A DNA stretch of 64,000 nucleotides from NCBI GenBank assembly GCA_013396915.1, contig VWZL01001331.1, forward strand, positions 78,448 through 142,447, written 5' to 3'. The notes under the pieces were generated by a model, which did not search any database, was not told the DNA's origin, and worked only from the letters and a program-made list of their open reading frames with translations. This document shows positions 1 to 12,700 of this stretch, piece by piece (the stretch's first letter is position 1; every line of letters starts with the position of its first letter). A program made the position numbers and the translations under genes. The DNA is from Stercorarius parasiticus (lineage: Eukaryota > Chordata > Aves > Charadriiformes > Stercorariidae).

Positions 1-2144
1 TGAGGGTAGACCAGAGATGGCATCCAGCTCACCTTGCTTTAGGTGGCTCCGGCGCAAATATCTGTCTCTGAACTCACTGCCACAGGTTCCTCTTTCAGTC
101 AGTGGACTGAAACAGGCACTTTTAAGACATGATTCATCTGCTGTGTTTTAGATGCCAGCCCCAGGATGAATTGTGTGCTAGTCACCGTTGCCCAGACTGT
201 TTAGATAGATCTGAATTGTTAAAAAAATCTGCTTAAACTGACAAGCTTACAGGTAGACGTCTGCAAGGGAGATAAACCAAATGAGATGCTTCCTAGCACA
301 AGCATATGAAAATGTTTCTTGTAACCGGAGATTGGCAAGGTCTACTTTGGACCAGAGGACTTGACTCTTCTTGGTAGAGATTCTCTTGAATAATGCTAAT
401 GACAAGCCCCACACTTCCTCGGGGACAGTCATGCCCTCTGCAGATTGAGAAATAGCTACACATGGAGCCCCATGACTGCAATGCAGCAACCAAATCAAAC
501 ACTTGAATTGAGGTCTTTGCTTGTGGGTTGCTCCACGTGCACAAGTTGTCTTAGCAGCTATGACAGTCAAGGGAGATGAAGTTCATAGTTTGCAGTGGTT
601 AGATGTGATGCAGGTGACCAGCCATTAAAGTGTGATTCCATTGCCTAGCAAAAGATGATGGTAATTTTGACATCATAAGATGTCACATTTGCCTCATGCT
701 ACAGGTCCAGATAGGCACAGGTCACTTGTAAACCTAGGGTCATCCGGGTCTGCTGTCCGCCAGGTACATGTGGATGACTTGGATACTCTGGGACATCTCA
801 AATGGCACAAACCATCTACATTTAGGCAACCAAATTGCTCCCCTTTGACATTGTGAGTCCACGGTCTGAATTCCAGCCCAGGTCACTGCCACAGTGGGGA
901 CTTAGGCAAAGCCACCAAACTCCTCTGAAAGAAAGCAGGGCCCTGCTCTTCATTGTTCCTCTCAGCCCCATGATGGTGTTCTGCAGTAACTGCACAGTCC
1001 CATGGCAAAGGTGTGCTCTCTGCTCCTGGGTGTAGCCACACTGGTTATTCGCATTTTCCTGTTGGTCTGTCCACTAACATCTCCCTCCTGGGATGATATG
1101 TAGACCAAATGGCAGCCAAGGAAGAAACCACAGAAGCAGCAACGTCTGGCAGGGATGTGGTGGCCTTAGAGAAAATTTCAGACAATCATGTCAGACCTGA
1201 ATTAGTTGTTGTGCTTGTTTTTGTAGCTTGGCAAAGTTTTAACATCAGACACTAGCACTACTGTGCCTTTTAATGTTAACATAGTTTTAAAGGACTCAAT
1301 GTCTGGTGCTGGACATCAATGGAGAGCAAGGACACAACCAGCCCAAATAACTGGAAAGATCAGTTGCTCGCTTTTGCAATGTGAAGGAGACAGGTACTGA
1401 TTGAAGCTTTTGGGTAACTTTAAGCCTAGGTGTTCATTGTGGTGACTCCTAAAGCTGAGATTGAAATTCATAGGCTTTCATTGAAATAAGTTGCTTGCTC
1501 CAGGGATGGTCTTGGTGGAAGATTGGAGTCCTCAGTTCCTGGTCAACCAGAACTTATCCTTTTGAGGTCTTCTGAGCATTTAGGCCCGTGGGGCTCGCTG
1601 GTTTATCAAAAACTGCACTGGAGGGTCATATGTAAATTGGGGCTAAACTATTTGCTTTCTGGTCTTACTGGAAGCTAAGAGTACTTCCCATATTCAGTAA
1701 GGTTTTGAAACAAGCTTGAGAAATTCTTCCCGGTTTCTCCAGAGACTTGCTTGGAAATGCTGTGAAGCAGCAGTGTGGATATATCAGGGCAGTATTCATT
1801 TTCTTGTACCTATAGTGACTAAAGTCAACATAGTCTTATATGAAAATAAAATCGGAAGCAGAAGAAATGCATTGCTGCAAATCTTCAGAAAGTTCTTTTT
1901 ACTCAGGAAGAAAATACAGTTAAACAGAATAGGTAAAGGTTGGCATATTCAACCTTCGGGTCAATTCTCCTTCAGATTTCATCAAGAGTTGCATGTGTCT
2001 AGTGGATGTGGCATTTTAGGTACCATTGACCAGAGACAAAGGAAAACACACCTCCCAGTTCTCATCGGTAGAACCATGAGGTTTGCTGCTGCTCTTCCAT
2101 TTTTCTGGAATCAGGCAATTACGAGGCACTTCAGTTTTCAGTTT
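1..2144. other. Unique non-coding sequence, no gene seen
   Basis: No recognisable protein, RNA gene or young repeat is visible. Open frames of 60-107 codons occur on both strands, but they overlap one another, show no family motif and have no consistent codon bias. This is what random frames look like in vertebrate DNA. An open frame of 199 codons begins at 1716 and runs into the CR1 tail that follows. It is not a gene, because its last third is translated LINE sequence. Confidence 0.7.
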
Positions 2145-2367
2145 TTAAAAAGTATGTTTATCTCTGAGGGTGGTGAGACACTAGAACAGGTTGCCCAGAA
2201 AAGTTGTGGATACCCCATCCCTGGGAGAGTTCAAAGCCAGGCTGGATGGGCCTTTGAGCAGCCTGGTCTAGTAGGAGGTGTCCCTGCCCATGGCAGGGGG
2301 GTTAGAACTAGGTGATCTTTAAGGTCCCTTCCCACTCTAACCATTCTATGATTCTATGCTTCTATGA
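2145..2367 (+). mobile_element. CR1 LINE, 3' end fragment
   Basis: This is a 5'-truncated CR1 non-LTR retrotransposon in plus orientation. It contains the end of ORF2 (the stretch coding for the 'NRLP' and 'AGWAFEQPGLV' region) and then the 3' UTR with the CR1 signatures GTGTCCCTGCCCATGGCAGG and GATCTTTAAGGTCCCTTCC. It ends in three degenerate ATTCTATG octamers at about 2343-2366. The first 20-25 bases are diverged, so the left edge is uncertain. A frame change relative to the ORF2 reading frame of better copies shows it is dead. CR1 copies are usually 5'-truncated and lack a poly-A tail, as here. Confidence 0.9.
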
Positions 2368-4642
2368 TCTCACCCTACACATCACTGTAAAATCTAACAC
2401 TCACTGGTTGCATCCTGGGGTGTCTCAGTTCACAATCAGCGCCCAGCTGCAGGAAACTTATGTCTACCTTTTGTTCCCCTCAGCATTAGAGTTTGGAAGG
2501 GACTTGTAAAGGTGACTATTATTCAAGAGAAACAGCCCATTATCCTGTGCTGGCTGCAAATTTGTATGAAGAACTTTCTTCTGACCCAATGAACAGTTTG
2601 TCTGAAAAAAAGGAAGGTGTATGAGATGGAGGAACAAGCAACACGCAAGACAAGATACGGCCCCTGGACTTTGGTCCTCCAAAGTTCAAATCCTTGGAAG
2701 AGCTTCCCAGGTTTGCTCCTCTGAACCTGAAATCCTGCTTTGGCTGTGACCTTGGCAAGTGGCCGAGTCCGAATGTGCCTCAGTCCCTTCTCTGCAATAA
2801 CAGGGGCACCAGTCACCAGTACTTGCCTGTGCCACTGAAGCTCTCAAAGTGCTTGCAAATTGTTCAGACACCGTGTATGATCTAAACAAACTGAGCTGGG
2901 GATTATATAAACTAGCTACGCACATAAATTGAGAGTTTTAAGAGGGGAAGGAAGAAGGTTTTGTTTGTGTATTTTTTATTACAGGATATAAACAGGCAAA
3001 TAAATAATTTACCGTGTGGTCCATGCTTTGAGGCAGCCCAAATGCTTTCCTGCTGTGTCCTTCAGAGCCCTATTCAAAGTCAGAGACAAGCAAGGGAGCA
3101 GCTATACATTTATTTTATTGCTCTGCAAAAGCAAACAAGCAACAGATTAGTTGAAAGTGAGGATGGGAAAGAATGTGACTGTTCTCATCTCCTAAATCCT
3201 AGTAATCTCTGTATTTCCTGGACCAGGGTTCAGCTCACCAGCCTTTAGATGTCCACAGCATGGATGTCTGCTAAAGGACTGATTGTGGAAGGCTCCCTTT
3301 ATAGAGAAGATGGCTCATTTCCACAGCCTGTGTCATCTGATCTTGTCTGAACTATTCTAGACAGTTTTTCAGATAGGCATCATCCTCTGTCTTCTGGGAG
3401 AAATACTGCAGCAGGGAGATGGACCGGCAGTACATTTGAACTTCTGGGATGAGACCAAGAGGCTCAGAGGAGAGGACAGGCTTCTGCTTGTTATCTGATG
3501 GCTTCAGAATCACCAAAGTGGACCCCTGGGGACTGCAAATTTAAGGGCATCAAGTTTCAGCACACCCAAGTGGTGCTCAATTTGTGCAAGAAGCCAACCA
3601 GGAAAACCATGATCTTTAAAGATGTTTTAAAAGGTGGTGGGAATGGATACGCAACCTGAAAGCATGGCTTTTGTTAGATCACTTGGTCTCCTCCTCCTGG
3701 GTCAGTGAGGTAAATGCTGTCATCTCCATCCAGATTAGCCTGCCTAGGATCCCACTACAGCCAACAAAGGTCCCAGTGTGGGTTCAGTTCCTCACCATTA
3801 CAAGCTGGTGTTGCATCATTTCAACCCCAAACCAATCGTGAGACATGATCACATACAGGAACCATCTAATTTCCTGCTCGGAACCAAATCAAGAAGGAAA
3901 TATATCCTTAAAGCTGTTAATGCAGAGACTAACTTAGCCTTGATATTCATGTAAAATTGCCGGTCAGCTCCCCAGGGTGTCTGTGCATCCAAACATAAGC
4001 TTTTATTAAGCATATTAGGGAAAGCAAAGCCCCTTCTGTCCCACCTCTGGCTTACCACCTGGACTAGGAAATTTGCTGCTCGAGAAAAGATGCAAAATGA
4101 AACCCACAAAATCGGTAGGAATTTCCTCTGGAAAATCCAGGCTCATCAGGACACGCTGCTGGGCCTGGAGACAACTATTGTGTTGAAAGGGAACTCAGTG
4201 AAATACAGGGAAGGGAAAAGCCTTGTTCATGTTTCAGTAGGTCACAAGGTGCAACAAATGACCATATTATTGAATGCAAATATGTACTCTGGGTCAGCTG
4301 AATGGCTATTTGAGTTTAGTTAATCAGTTACAGAACGATGTTGCTTGCTGTTGCCTTTTCAACAGACGTCAGAAAGAAGGCCTTGTTTTTTGAATCCAGA
4401 CCAGATTTGCCTCTTTTTATGAAAAAAAGTCAATGGTGTCCATGGTATATGGTACACGGTACACTGCCAAACCTTTTTGTACGGATCATCATCAGGCCCT
4501 TTGAGGAGAGGGGACCAGAGCCTGGCAGGATGGTGGAATAATGAGGTATCTCATGAGATCTCTGACCTAAAGGTCAAAAGTCTGTAGCCTACTGCATTTT
4601 AGCAGCTCCAGAATTCAGCTTCCCCCTAGATACAGCAAACGG
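2368..4642. other. Unique non-coding sequence, no gene seen
   Basis: No gene or clear repeat. Small items only: three overlapping forkhead-like cores (ATAAACA, GCAAATA, ATAAATA) at 2988-3006, and a tandem GGTACAC heptamer pair at 4450-4463. Open frames up to 97 codons lie on both strands without any recognisable domain. Confidence 0.65.
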
Positions 4643-4750
4643 TATCACAGAACCACAGAATTATAGAAAAAAAAATGGTTGGAAGGGACCTCTGGAGATA
4701 ATCCAATCCACCCCCCTGCTCAAAGCAGGGCCAACTTCAACAGTTGCTCA
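4643..4750 (-). mobile_element. CR1 LINE, 3' end fragment
   Basis: Read on the minus strand, this is a CR1 3' UTR. The terminal octamers survive as degenerate CACAGAA/TTATAGAA at 4643-4666. They are followed by the antisense hallmark TGGTTGGAAGGGACCTCTGG and by CCCCCTGCTCAAAGCAGGGC. The sequence fades into unique DNA near 4750. The wording of the UTR ('CTCAAAGCAGGGCCAACTT') differs from the copies at 7.7 and 34.3 kb, so this is a different and probably older subfamily. Confidence 0.8.
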
Positions 4751-5660
4751 TATCTTTACACTTCTTCAGCCTGTGTTCAGAAATAAGGTCTGTGAGCGAG
4801 TCTGCTCTCCTTTAGCAGGAACCGTGTAAAAATTGTGCTTTCCAAGACATTTGCTAGGGAGATCTTGGCAGCACAGCAGACTGGGTGACTTTTCCCTATA
4901 GATTTTCTTGCTAGTGCTCTAGGCATCATCTGAAGTCCAGTCCCATGCCTTAGACTTCAGTGAGAGCTATTTCCTTTTTCTCCGTGTTGAAGTAGCTGAT
5001 TACCTTCCAAAACCAGCCCAAAGCTCTCAGTATCTCACCTTAAGTTGCTAGGAGTTAATGCACAAAAGAGGACCACACTGCCCAGTGCGTTGCAAGAAGA
5101 TAATGAAAAAGTTTTCAAAGAATGTATTCCGACCTTCAAAGGGCAGGGCTGCTGGAAGATTGTCGTGGAGGCAGGAGGACATTTTCTGACACTTTTTGAC
5201 ATGTTTAGTCCTGTATTCATTCTCCATTTCCAGGCAAAGCTGGTGCATGCTGTGCCAAGAATTATGTAAGTAGTGACAGGTTGATATCCCCAGCACCTGA
5301 TTTTTGCTCAGAGAGAAAATAACAACATTAGAGATTGAAAACTGTGGTTTGTACTCAGGGGGACAGTAGCATGTAGTCCAGCAGACTTGGTTTCTCTTGC
5401 TGTCCCACTGAAAGTAACTGCCCTGCTTCCAGAACACTTCCTTTTCTTCCACACTCACTCAGATTTGAGCTAGCAATTATCCCCCACAGCTGAGTCCCTT
5501 GAGTGGCACTCATGGCCCATTTCCTCCTTCTGTCCAGCCGCCAAGTGAAGATCATACGCAGGGTGACATGTTGGGAGTACAGCTCACCAACAGACTGCAG
5601 CTCAAAACGTTTCCTACAGGTACCTTGGTCTTTCTAGGTAGCTAATGATGTGGTGAGAGA
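4751..5660. other. Unique non-coding sequence
   Basis: No gene is recognised. The stretch at 4935-4971 (CCCATGCC...GACTTCAGTGAGAGC) resembles the 'acttcagtgggagc' core of very old dispersed amniote repeats, but it is too short to assign. A 136-codon minus-strand frame at 5048-5458 shows no domain. Confidence 0.55.
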
Positions 5661-6160
5661 GAATCACAGAATCGCCTAGGTTGGAAGGGACCTTTCAGAT
5701 CATCGAGTCTAACCATTAATCTAACACTGACAAATCCACCATTAAACCATGGCCCTCAGCACCACATCTATCCATCTTTTAAATACCTCCAGGGATGGTG
5801 ACTCAACCACTTCCCTGGGCAGCCTGTTCCAATGCTTGATAACCCTCTCTGTGAAGAAATTTTTCCTAATATCCATCCTTAACCAAATTTCCATCCTGAA
5901 AAAGAGGCCATTTCCTCTTGTCCTATCACCTGTTATTTGGGAGAAGAAACCAACCCCCACCTCTCTACACCCTCCTTTCAGGTAGTTGTAGAGAGTGAGA
6001 AGGTCTCCCCTCAGCCTCCTCTTCTCCAGGCTGAACAACCCCAGCTCCCTCAGCTGCTCCTCATGAGACTTGTGCTCCAGACCCATCACCATCTTTGTTG
6101 TCCTTCTCTGGACTCACTCCAGCACCTCAATGTCTTTCTTGGAGTGAGACTTGAGTCTCA
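5661..6160 (-). mobile_element. CR1 LINE with ORF2 C-terminal remnant
   Basis: A 5'-truncated CR1 copy on the minus strand. The 3' UTR starts at 5661 with GAATCACAGAATC and TTGGAAGGGACC. ORF2 lies upstream of it (higher coordinates), and an open frame of 116 codons (6092 down to 5742) still reads as the CR1 ORF2 C-terminus, with '[19 protein letters not shown]', then 'GDRTRGNGL', '[20 protein letters not shown]' and a terminal '[16 protein letters not shown]'. That region follows the reverse transcriptase domain. The UTR carries CCATTAAACCATGGCCCTCA, a variant not seen in the other copies, so it belongs to a separate CR1 subfamily. Beyond about 6150 similarity is lost. Confidence 0.9.
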
Positions 6161-6683
6161 GAATACTTGACTTACTTTGAGGAAGAAAAGATGGAGGGGT
6201 TTATGGTGTTAATCACACATTTTCCAGGAGCAACTGGAAGTGAAACCCTGAAAAGTTTGAGGCAATTCCTGAAGCTTGTCTAACTTTGTCTTCTGGATCC
6301 CATCAATAAAGCTGGTGTCTCAGGTCAGGACTTGGCCCATACTTGGCCCATGGTCTGTTCAAGGTCATGCTAGACCCACCTCAAAGAAATCCTGATGCTC
6401 GTTCCCCTCTGCTACAATTTATCGATATAGCCACCTCATTGAGGAGGGACATCATTCTCAGTTTCAATTCAGCAACCAGTTCTGAAGATACAAGGGTACA
6501 CAGTCTTGCTGGATATATGGCATTGCTCTGGGGGCTTAGGAGAAGTCCTTGGTAAAGGCAACACCACAGCGGTTGGAAGAAAGGACCAACAGCAAAGCTA
6601 GTAACACACCATAAACGTCCCCCTCCAAACTCTGAATTAAACACCCACTCAACTGAGACGTTTGAATGATGAATATCATCATC

Positions 6684-6701
6684 TGGGGGTGGGGGGGAGG
6701 G
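6684..6701 (+). repeat. G-rich run
   Basis: Runs of five and seven G separated by a single T, followed by GAGGG. It has enough G runs to be a candidate G-quadruplex, but it is a single short site with no other context. Confidence 0.5.
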
Positions 6702-6849
6702 AAATCTAGGCGGCTTTATTTTTTCCAGCCTTACAGAAAGTATTTCCTTCCTCCTGCAGATGTGCAGCTAGGCGCTGGAAACAGTTACCCGTCAAGTTCA
6801 AGCAGCTGTACTCATGTGTCACCAGGCAATGAGACTCCAGGCCCGAGCT

Positions 6850-6903
6850 GTCAGCTCCACTATTGAAATTAATGGGCCAGACTGTTTACGTTAGTGGAAA
6901 TCA
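6850..6903. repeat. Possible ancient dispersed repeat fragment
   Basis: The stretch reads TCAGCTCCACTATTGAAATT, then AATGGGCCAGACTGTTTACG, then TTAGTGGAAATCA. This resembles the 'ctccattgaagtcaatgg ... ggccagattctg ... gtgtaaatca' core that recurs across reptile and bird genomes. Similar pieces occur in this window near 20092, 21513, 21583 and 55886. The assignment rests on memory of the motif, not an alignment. Confidence 0.35.
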
Positions 6904-7123
6904 TCCCATTTAAATATATATGTTATGCTGAATACATAACACAACTGTAAATTGGCAACACGGAGAGAAGGGGAGCGGGTCTGGAGAAGGCAAGATGGAG
7001 AGGGAAATGACAGGGTGTAAAAAGAGAAAATCCGGGAGAGGGAGAAAGCATCCTCGGGGGAAAGATATTAATTCGATGAAAGAAGTGTAAGGAAAGCCAA
7101 GAACGGATCAGATAGCACTGGAA

Positions 7124-7182
7124 TGAGAGAGAGAAAGAGGAAGATAGTTATATGTATGAATAGATGGATGGATAGATATATA
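7124..7182 (+). repeat. GA-rich / GATA-GATG simple repeat
   Basis: An imperfect run that begins as GAGAGAGAAAGAGG and passes through ATAGATGGATGGATAGATAT. It is an ordinary degenerate microsatellite. Confidence 0.7.
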
Positions 7183-7336
7183 AGATCCATGCAAGAACGC
7201 ACTTGGTGTGGGAGTGTATCAGTGTCCCAAACATCAGAGGTCACTTGGATCAAGTATCTCCAAGAGTCACAAAAGCTTTCAGTGGTAACAGCAAACTTCA
7301 AACCAGAGAACAAACACAGTCCAGCAAGGAAATATG

Positions 7337-7360
7337 CTTTTTTTCTTTTTTTTTTTTTTC
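7337..7360 (+). repeat. T-rich tract
   Basis: Two T runs interrupted by one C. There is no CR1 or processed-gene sequence next to it, so it does not mark a retrocopy tail. Confidence 0.8.
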
Positions 7361-7708
7361 ATCCTTACTTAGTATTCAGGAAAAGCAGCGTTTTTCTGCA
7401 GCATTTCAAGAGAGTAAATAATCAGGAACATGCTGCTGGAAGAGCTGGGAAGGGGCCAGAGAACATGGGTGTGAGGCAGGGGGATGGCCAGATGCTGGCA
7501 AGGTGGCTTCCCATGTGCAAAGGAGGGTGATGGGGACTTCTCCATCTGAGCTGGGGGAGAGAAGGGGACGGAGGTTTGCAGCCTGTCTGCACATGGGTCC
7601 TGTCTTGGGACAAGGCAATAGCCTGCATCCCCTCCCAGCGGTTTCCTATGATGCTCCAAGTGCGGGCAGCCAGGATGGGAATCGGTTGCTCTCACCAAAG
7701 GATTTACC

Positions 7709-8221
7709 ATAGAATCATAGAATGGTTTGGGTTGGAAGGGACCTGAAAGATCACCTAGTTCCAACCCCCCTGCCATGGGCAGGGACACCTCCCACTAGAC
7801 CAGGTTGCTCAAAGCCCCATCCAGCCTGGCCTTGAACACTTCCAGGGATGGGGCAGCCACAGCTTCTCTGGGCAACCTGTTCCAGTGTCTCACCACCCTC
7901 ACAGTAAAGAATTTCTTCCTAATATCTAATATAAATCTCCCTCTTTCAGTTTGAAATCATTACCCCTTGTCCTATTGCTCCACTCCCTGATCAAGAGTCC
8001 CTCGCCATCTTTCCTGTAGCCCCTTTAGGGACTGGAAGGGGCTATAAGGTCTCCCTGGAGCCCTCTCTTCTCCAGGCTGAATAACTCCAACTCTCTCAGC
8101 CTGTCCTCATGGCATAGGTGCTCCAGCCCTCTGATCATCTTCGTGGCCCTCCTCTGGACCCACTCCAACAGGTCCATGTCCTTCATGTGCTGAGGACTCC
8201 GGAGCTGGACACAGTACTCCA
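7709..8221 (-). mobile_element. CR1 LINE with ORF2 C-terminal remnant
   Basis: A well-preserved 5'-truncated CR1 on the minus strand. The terminal octamers lie at 7709-7724, followed by TGGTTTGGGTTGGAAGGGAC and the UTR core CCCCCCTGCCATGGGCAGGG. ORF2 then runs towards higher coordinates. Frame-shifted pieces read '[19 protein letters not shown]' and '[19 protein letters not shown]' (8222 down to 8025). The frame breaks below 8025, so no product is made. It matches the subfamily of the 34.3 kb copy. The break at about 8221 is abrupt, as expected from 5' truncation during reverse transcription. Confidence 0.95.
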
Positions 8222-8676
8222 ATTTCTCTCAATTTCTCCTTGCAAGCATTTTGTTTGCCCAGGCTCACTGTGGAGGACTCACGCCCTGCAGGGCTTCAAA
8301 GAGCCTGTCGTCATCGCTCTTTGGAACCTCCAAGATGACACTGGGCTGGGGGGACCTCCAAGGCCTCTCTGGGTTGGGGAACAGTTCAAGGCTTGGCAGA
8401 AACATATGTCACTCCACCAGGAGGGATTCTGGGGACTTCTCTCAACTTTTGATGCATGAACAAGAACCAGAAACCATTTTTACCAGATGTTGATAAAATT
8501 CTTATTTTGATGACAGGAAACAAAGAGAGGGAAAGAGACCTGATCTTGAGATCAGAAGCACCGTCTTTCAAAAGTAAGGTTAAAAACAGAGATAACCCGT
8601 AATTTGATGATGACTTCATTTATAAGGGAAATGGCTTCTTCATCAAGAAAAAAGACTGTTCTGTTCAGCCCCCCAC

Positions 8677-8695
8677 TTTTTTTTTTTTTTTTTTT
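8677..8695 (+). repeat. Poly-T tract
   Basis: Nineteen consecutive T. There is no adjacent retrotransposed sequence on either side. Confidence 0.9.
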
Positions 8696-9754
8696 GCAAT
8701 CAGAAACACAAAGCTTCTGATCTGAAAAAGAATGTGCCTTTTTTTGTGTGTAAAAAGTTGCATTTTTTAACAGCTCTTTTTCAATGGTGCTGCTGCAGTG
8801 AAATAAATCCCCTTCTCATGCTTGGGCTGGAGGGGCAGCGAGACGACAGTAGGGGCTGGGAGACATCATGTTTCCCTGCATCCATGCAGGGGAAAGCAGA
8901 AATGATTCAGAGGTTAAACATTGCCGTGAAGAAAACGTCAGCCTCGCCTGCATGTCTAAGCTCACAACTCCAGGAGTGTGTAAATGCATTTTTGTTTTGA
9001 AGGAGCTGGTGTCACAGCGGTTGTCTCAGCTCTGGGGTGCTGCGAGAGAAGAGTGTGATGTGAACACATCCCAGTATTCAACTGTCAAGTATTAATGGGC
9101 CAGGAATGCTGCAGCCGTAAATTGCAGAAACAAAATAATTCTGTTTTGCAGAAGGACCTCGCCGAAGATGACTCCACCAGCACACGATCCACCAATCCAT
9201 CACCTCCCAGAATCCCACATGAGAAGGTGGGATAATTACTATAATTTTAATGTACTCCAAGAAGATTTAAATACACTGGGTAAACTAAAAATATCCTGCT
9301 TTTCTGTGAAGGCGCTGACTTTCTGAGGTAATGCTGCCCCAGAGCTGCTGATGGTTCATGTGCCAGCCCCTTCTATTGCCCCCCAGGGCTCCATAAACCA
9401 TGTCACAGCTCTTTCCCCTTCGCCCGGTGGAAAGTCTTCGCCTTCTCCATTTTGCATACTTCTACTTTGGAAAAAAAAAACCCACCTCTGCTGTTTCTCT
9501 TGCAGCCTGGAGATCAGGCAGGGAACTACGTCTCCCGTGGCTGCGGTAGAGCTGCAGAAGGGACAGAGGATGGAGAAGAGGACGTTAGCAGAAAGGGTGG
9601 GGAGCAGAGAGCCTGGGCCAGATGAATGCTTCAGTATGCTTGGAAGTGTCAGTGAAGCGAATAGTGTGTTTCTAACACGGTCCTGAGCGTTGAAATGCTG
9701 CTCAAATTGCCTCCAGAACTGACATGAAATCTGAAGATTTGGAAATATCTCCTG

Positions 9755-9780
9755 TGATTGATTGAGTGACTGATTGATTT
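9755..9780 (+). repeat. Imperfect GATT repeat
   Basis: TGATTGATTGAGTGACTGAT followed by TGATTT and an AT-rich stretch with TATATATATTTTATATGTG. A degenerate tetranucleotide repeat. Confidence 0.65.
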
Positions 9781-12700
9781 GATTATATATATTTTATATG
9801 TGTGCGTGAGGGCTTGATTCAGCTGTCTAAACATAGTTTCCCAGAGCCAAGTTAGATTCTATAGGGTATCCAACCCCTGACTCCAGCTCTCGCTTCTGGA
9901 GAGTGCTCGTCTTCCCTCGGCTCCATGTCGCTTTGCCAGCACCGTGGGATGTCTCAGATATACAAGGGCATCTCAGATGGCACCAGGCTCCTGTGCGTAG
10001 GCAACTGAATCCCACCCTCTGAGTCATTAAGGCTCGCAGAGATCATGTTTTCAAGGTTTTTCTCTGCAGTCACTGGGACCAGAACTTTACCTTAAAAACA
10101 AATAACATCCAAAGCCAAGATTCTTGGATAGTCAATTAATTTTGTGGGGGCTGGTTTGGAAATATTCTGAAATCTGATCCATGCTGTAAAGTTGGGAATC
10201 TTGGCAGCAGTGTCAAGAAGCAAACTGTGTATATTTTGCCTAGAATTGTTTCTACTATAGAACCAGGAAATAATAATGAAAAAGAGCCTCTTCTCCTTTA
10301 ATTTATTTTCAGAGGCCTTCATGAGTCCCTTCCTCGTCCCCTGTCCTGCTGTAGGAAGGAAACCTAAGATGAGGTTGGCTCTTGCATTTGTGCGAACGCA
10401 AAATTCTTAGATGGCCTGTCATGACTGTTGATGTTAATCAAAGTGGGTTTGGAAACACAGAAGTTCACTGGACCATTCCTATGGATAACTCGTTTAATAA
10501 ATGAGGTGAAGCATACTTCTTCCTTGGATGAGGATCTGGGTTGGGCTTCAACCAGTGCTAGGGAGGTTTCTGATTTCTCGGGTCCTGAGCGAAGAATAGG
10601 GGCATGTGGGTCGGTTTGGAGTGCCAGTATTTTGCATTCATTTCCAGGGCCTTCTGCCTGAGACCTGCAGGGCAAGCTCACGCTAAAGGAAATAAAGGAT
10701 TTCACAAACTCCATCTGATACGAAACCGATGACCTTTGTTCTGCTCCTCAGTTGTCCACTGTGAAATTATTATTGCAGAGATAAAGATCATAAATTTTTG
10801 TGTCTGGCTTTTTTCCTAGATCCTGTTTAACAGTGTTTCTTGGCAGTTTCTTAGTAGATACTTTTTAGCCCTGGCTCTGTTCCTAGAGTACTGGCAATTA
10901 AACATATTAACATTCATCTTTAAAAATAGCCAGGAGTGGGTATCCAGCCTCCCCAGATGAACACCCTGGAACATGGGGAGAGCCTGCAACGGAGCAGAGC
11001 CCAGAACCGAACCACGTAGAGGGTGGAGAGACTACCTGGTCCCTCAATATCCTTCCCAGTCTCTGTTTCTAGGACCTCCTCACCCTGGTTTCTTCCCCTG
11101 ATAAATTCATGCTCATGAGTTCCAGACTTTGCAACCCCTGGCTGGTTTGTACAGAAACCACCATGTAGAGAGGAGGTCTTTATCTTTAAATGAGTGTTAT
11201 TTCACACGGATAGAGCGACCTGCATCTGACGTGTTTTCCAGGCTCCTGCTGTGTCAGTGTGCCCGTTGAGCTGGGAAGGAAAAACCAACAAACAGCCCTT
11301 CTCCTCCCTCTGCTTGAGCTCTGACAGTTTGAAGTGGAAATGACCTGGCTGGTAATTTAGTTTTGAGCTTCCCTGCCTGAGCCTCTCTTGGCCTCTCTAA
11401 AATGCGGAGGAAACATATTGTTATCTCCAAATAACCGGTGGCTGCCCAAGAAGAAATGGACCCCTCTGGGAGGCACATTTTCATCTCCGCTTCTCTCTTC
11501 CCCATCATCGAGGAGAGCTGGCAAAAAATGGTGTGGGAAAAGACTTAGCCTAAGTGAGCACAAAGAGGTGAGGGCTATATACTGCACTTACACCTCACCT
11601 TTCCCGATGAGTCCTTGGTGTGATACCAAGTGAAGCTTTTCCTCCAGCTTGTTCCAGGGCAGTTTCCTGCACCAAAGGGATGCTCAGGGCTCTCACTCCC
11701 CAGGATTTCTCACCCTGCAGCACAGTGGTGATGCTTTCTCCATTGAGAACCATAAAGCTCCAATCTCTCCCTCCCAGGAGATGTGGACAGGTCTGAGAGC
11801 GGGCAGGAACCCGGGCTAGGAGATTGGAGGGCAACACAATGGCTGCACACCCATGACCCCAAAGGGAGATCATGGGACTGAACCACTGCAAGAGGAACAC
11901 TCACGTTGGTGGACAAAGATGCCCAAGGGCAGGGAAAAGAGGAGCCTGAGCGGACAACTGGAGAAGAGAGGGGTCTGCAGCAGATATTCACAAAGAATGA
12001 GCAAAGGAAAGCAGCAGCCTAGGAGATGGCTTCCCTCTGGGAGCCTGCAAGAGCCAGCTGCCAAGGACAGCCCTGCAGAACCAGGACTGGCCTTTGGGTA
12101 GTGCAGGTATTTTGATTTGGGGCCCATGACAGCCAGGACACAACTGTGCTGAATTTTAATGTAAGAATAAACTTGTAAAATATGGAGCGAGGACACTGGA
12201 AGAGATATGGCTTAAAGGACAAGAAAAGTCAGGCTCCTTCCTACTGAATCCCCCCACAAAAACATGGGTCCTTCACACCCTCCCAGCCTGCAGAGTTCCC
12301 AGCTACTGATATCTCAGGAATTGTTTTTGGGGAAGGTCAAAGGCACCAGCTAGGTGGATCGCTACGTGCAGGACTGGGCTCTGTGGGGGACACAGCAGAG
12401 CCGCTTCCAGCATGGGGTGGTTTGTGCCCCTCTCCCTCCAGCCTGGCAGACTGGGATGGGGTCATAAAGTAAAACATGGAGGAAGAACCCCAAGAAATAT
12501 TGTCACTGCTTTTGCCAAAACCTGGGTCCCAAACCTGGACATTCTCCATGTCATACAAAGGACGTAGTCCAACACCTTGGTGAGGGCAAATCTACAGGGA
12601 TTGGTAGTTAATAGTAATGAGAGGTGGATTTGGGGTCTCTAATGTAGGACTAGGAGGCAGCTGTTGTGCAAATACAGATGATGTGGGTGAATGTCAAGGA

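Larger units (their letters stand above)
6161..7708. other. Unique non-coding sequence with short simple repeats
   Basis: No gene. It holds a G-rich run at 6684-6701, a possible old amniote repeat piece at 6850-6903, an imperfect GATA/GATG run at 7124-7182 and a T-rich tract at 7337-7360. Overlapping frames at 7369-7788 on the minus strand (68-139 codons) partly read through the CR1 UTR and are not genes. Confidence 0.65.

Noticed and set aside
1716..2315. Plus-strand open frame of 199 codons
   Set aside because: The last third is translated CR1 tail, the start is alternative, and there is no domain or codon bias.
2494..2516. GTTTGGAAGGGACTTGTAAA as a CR1 piece
   Set aside because: Match limited to about 20 bases with no flanking support.
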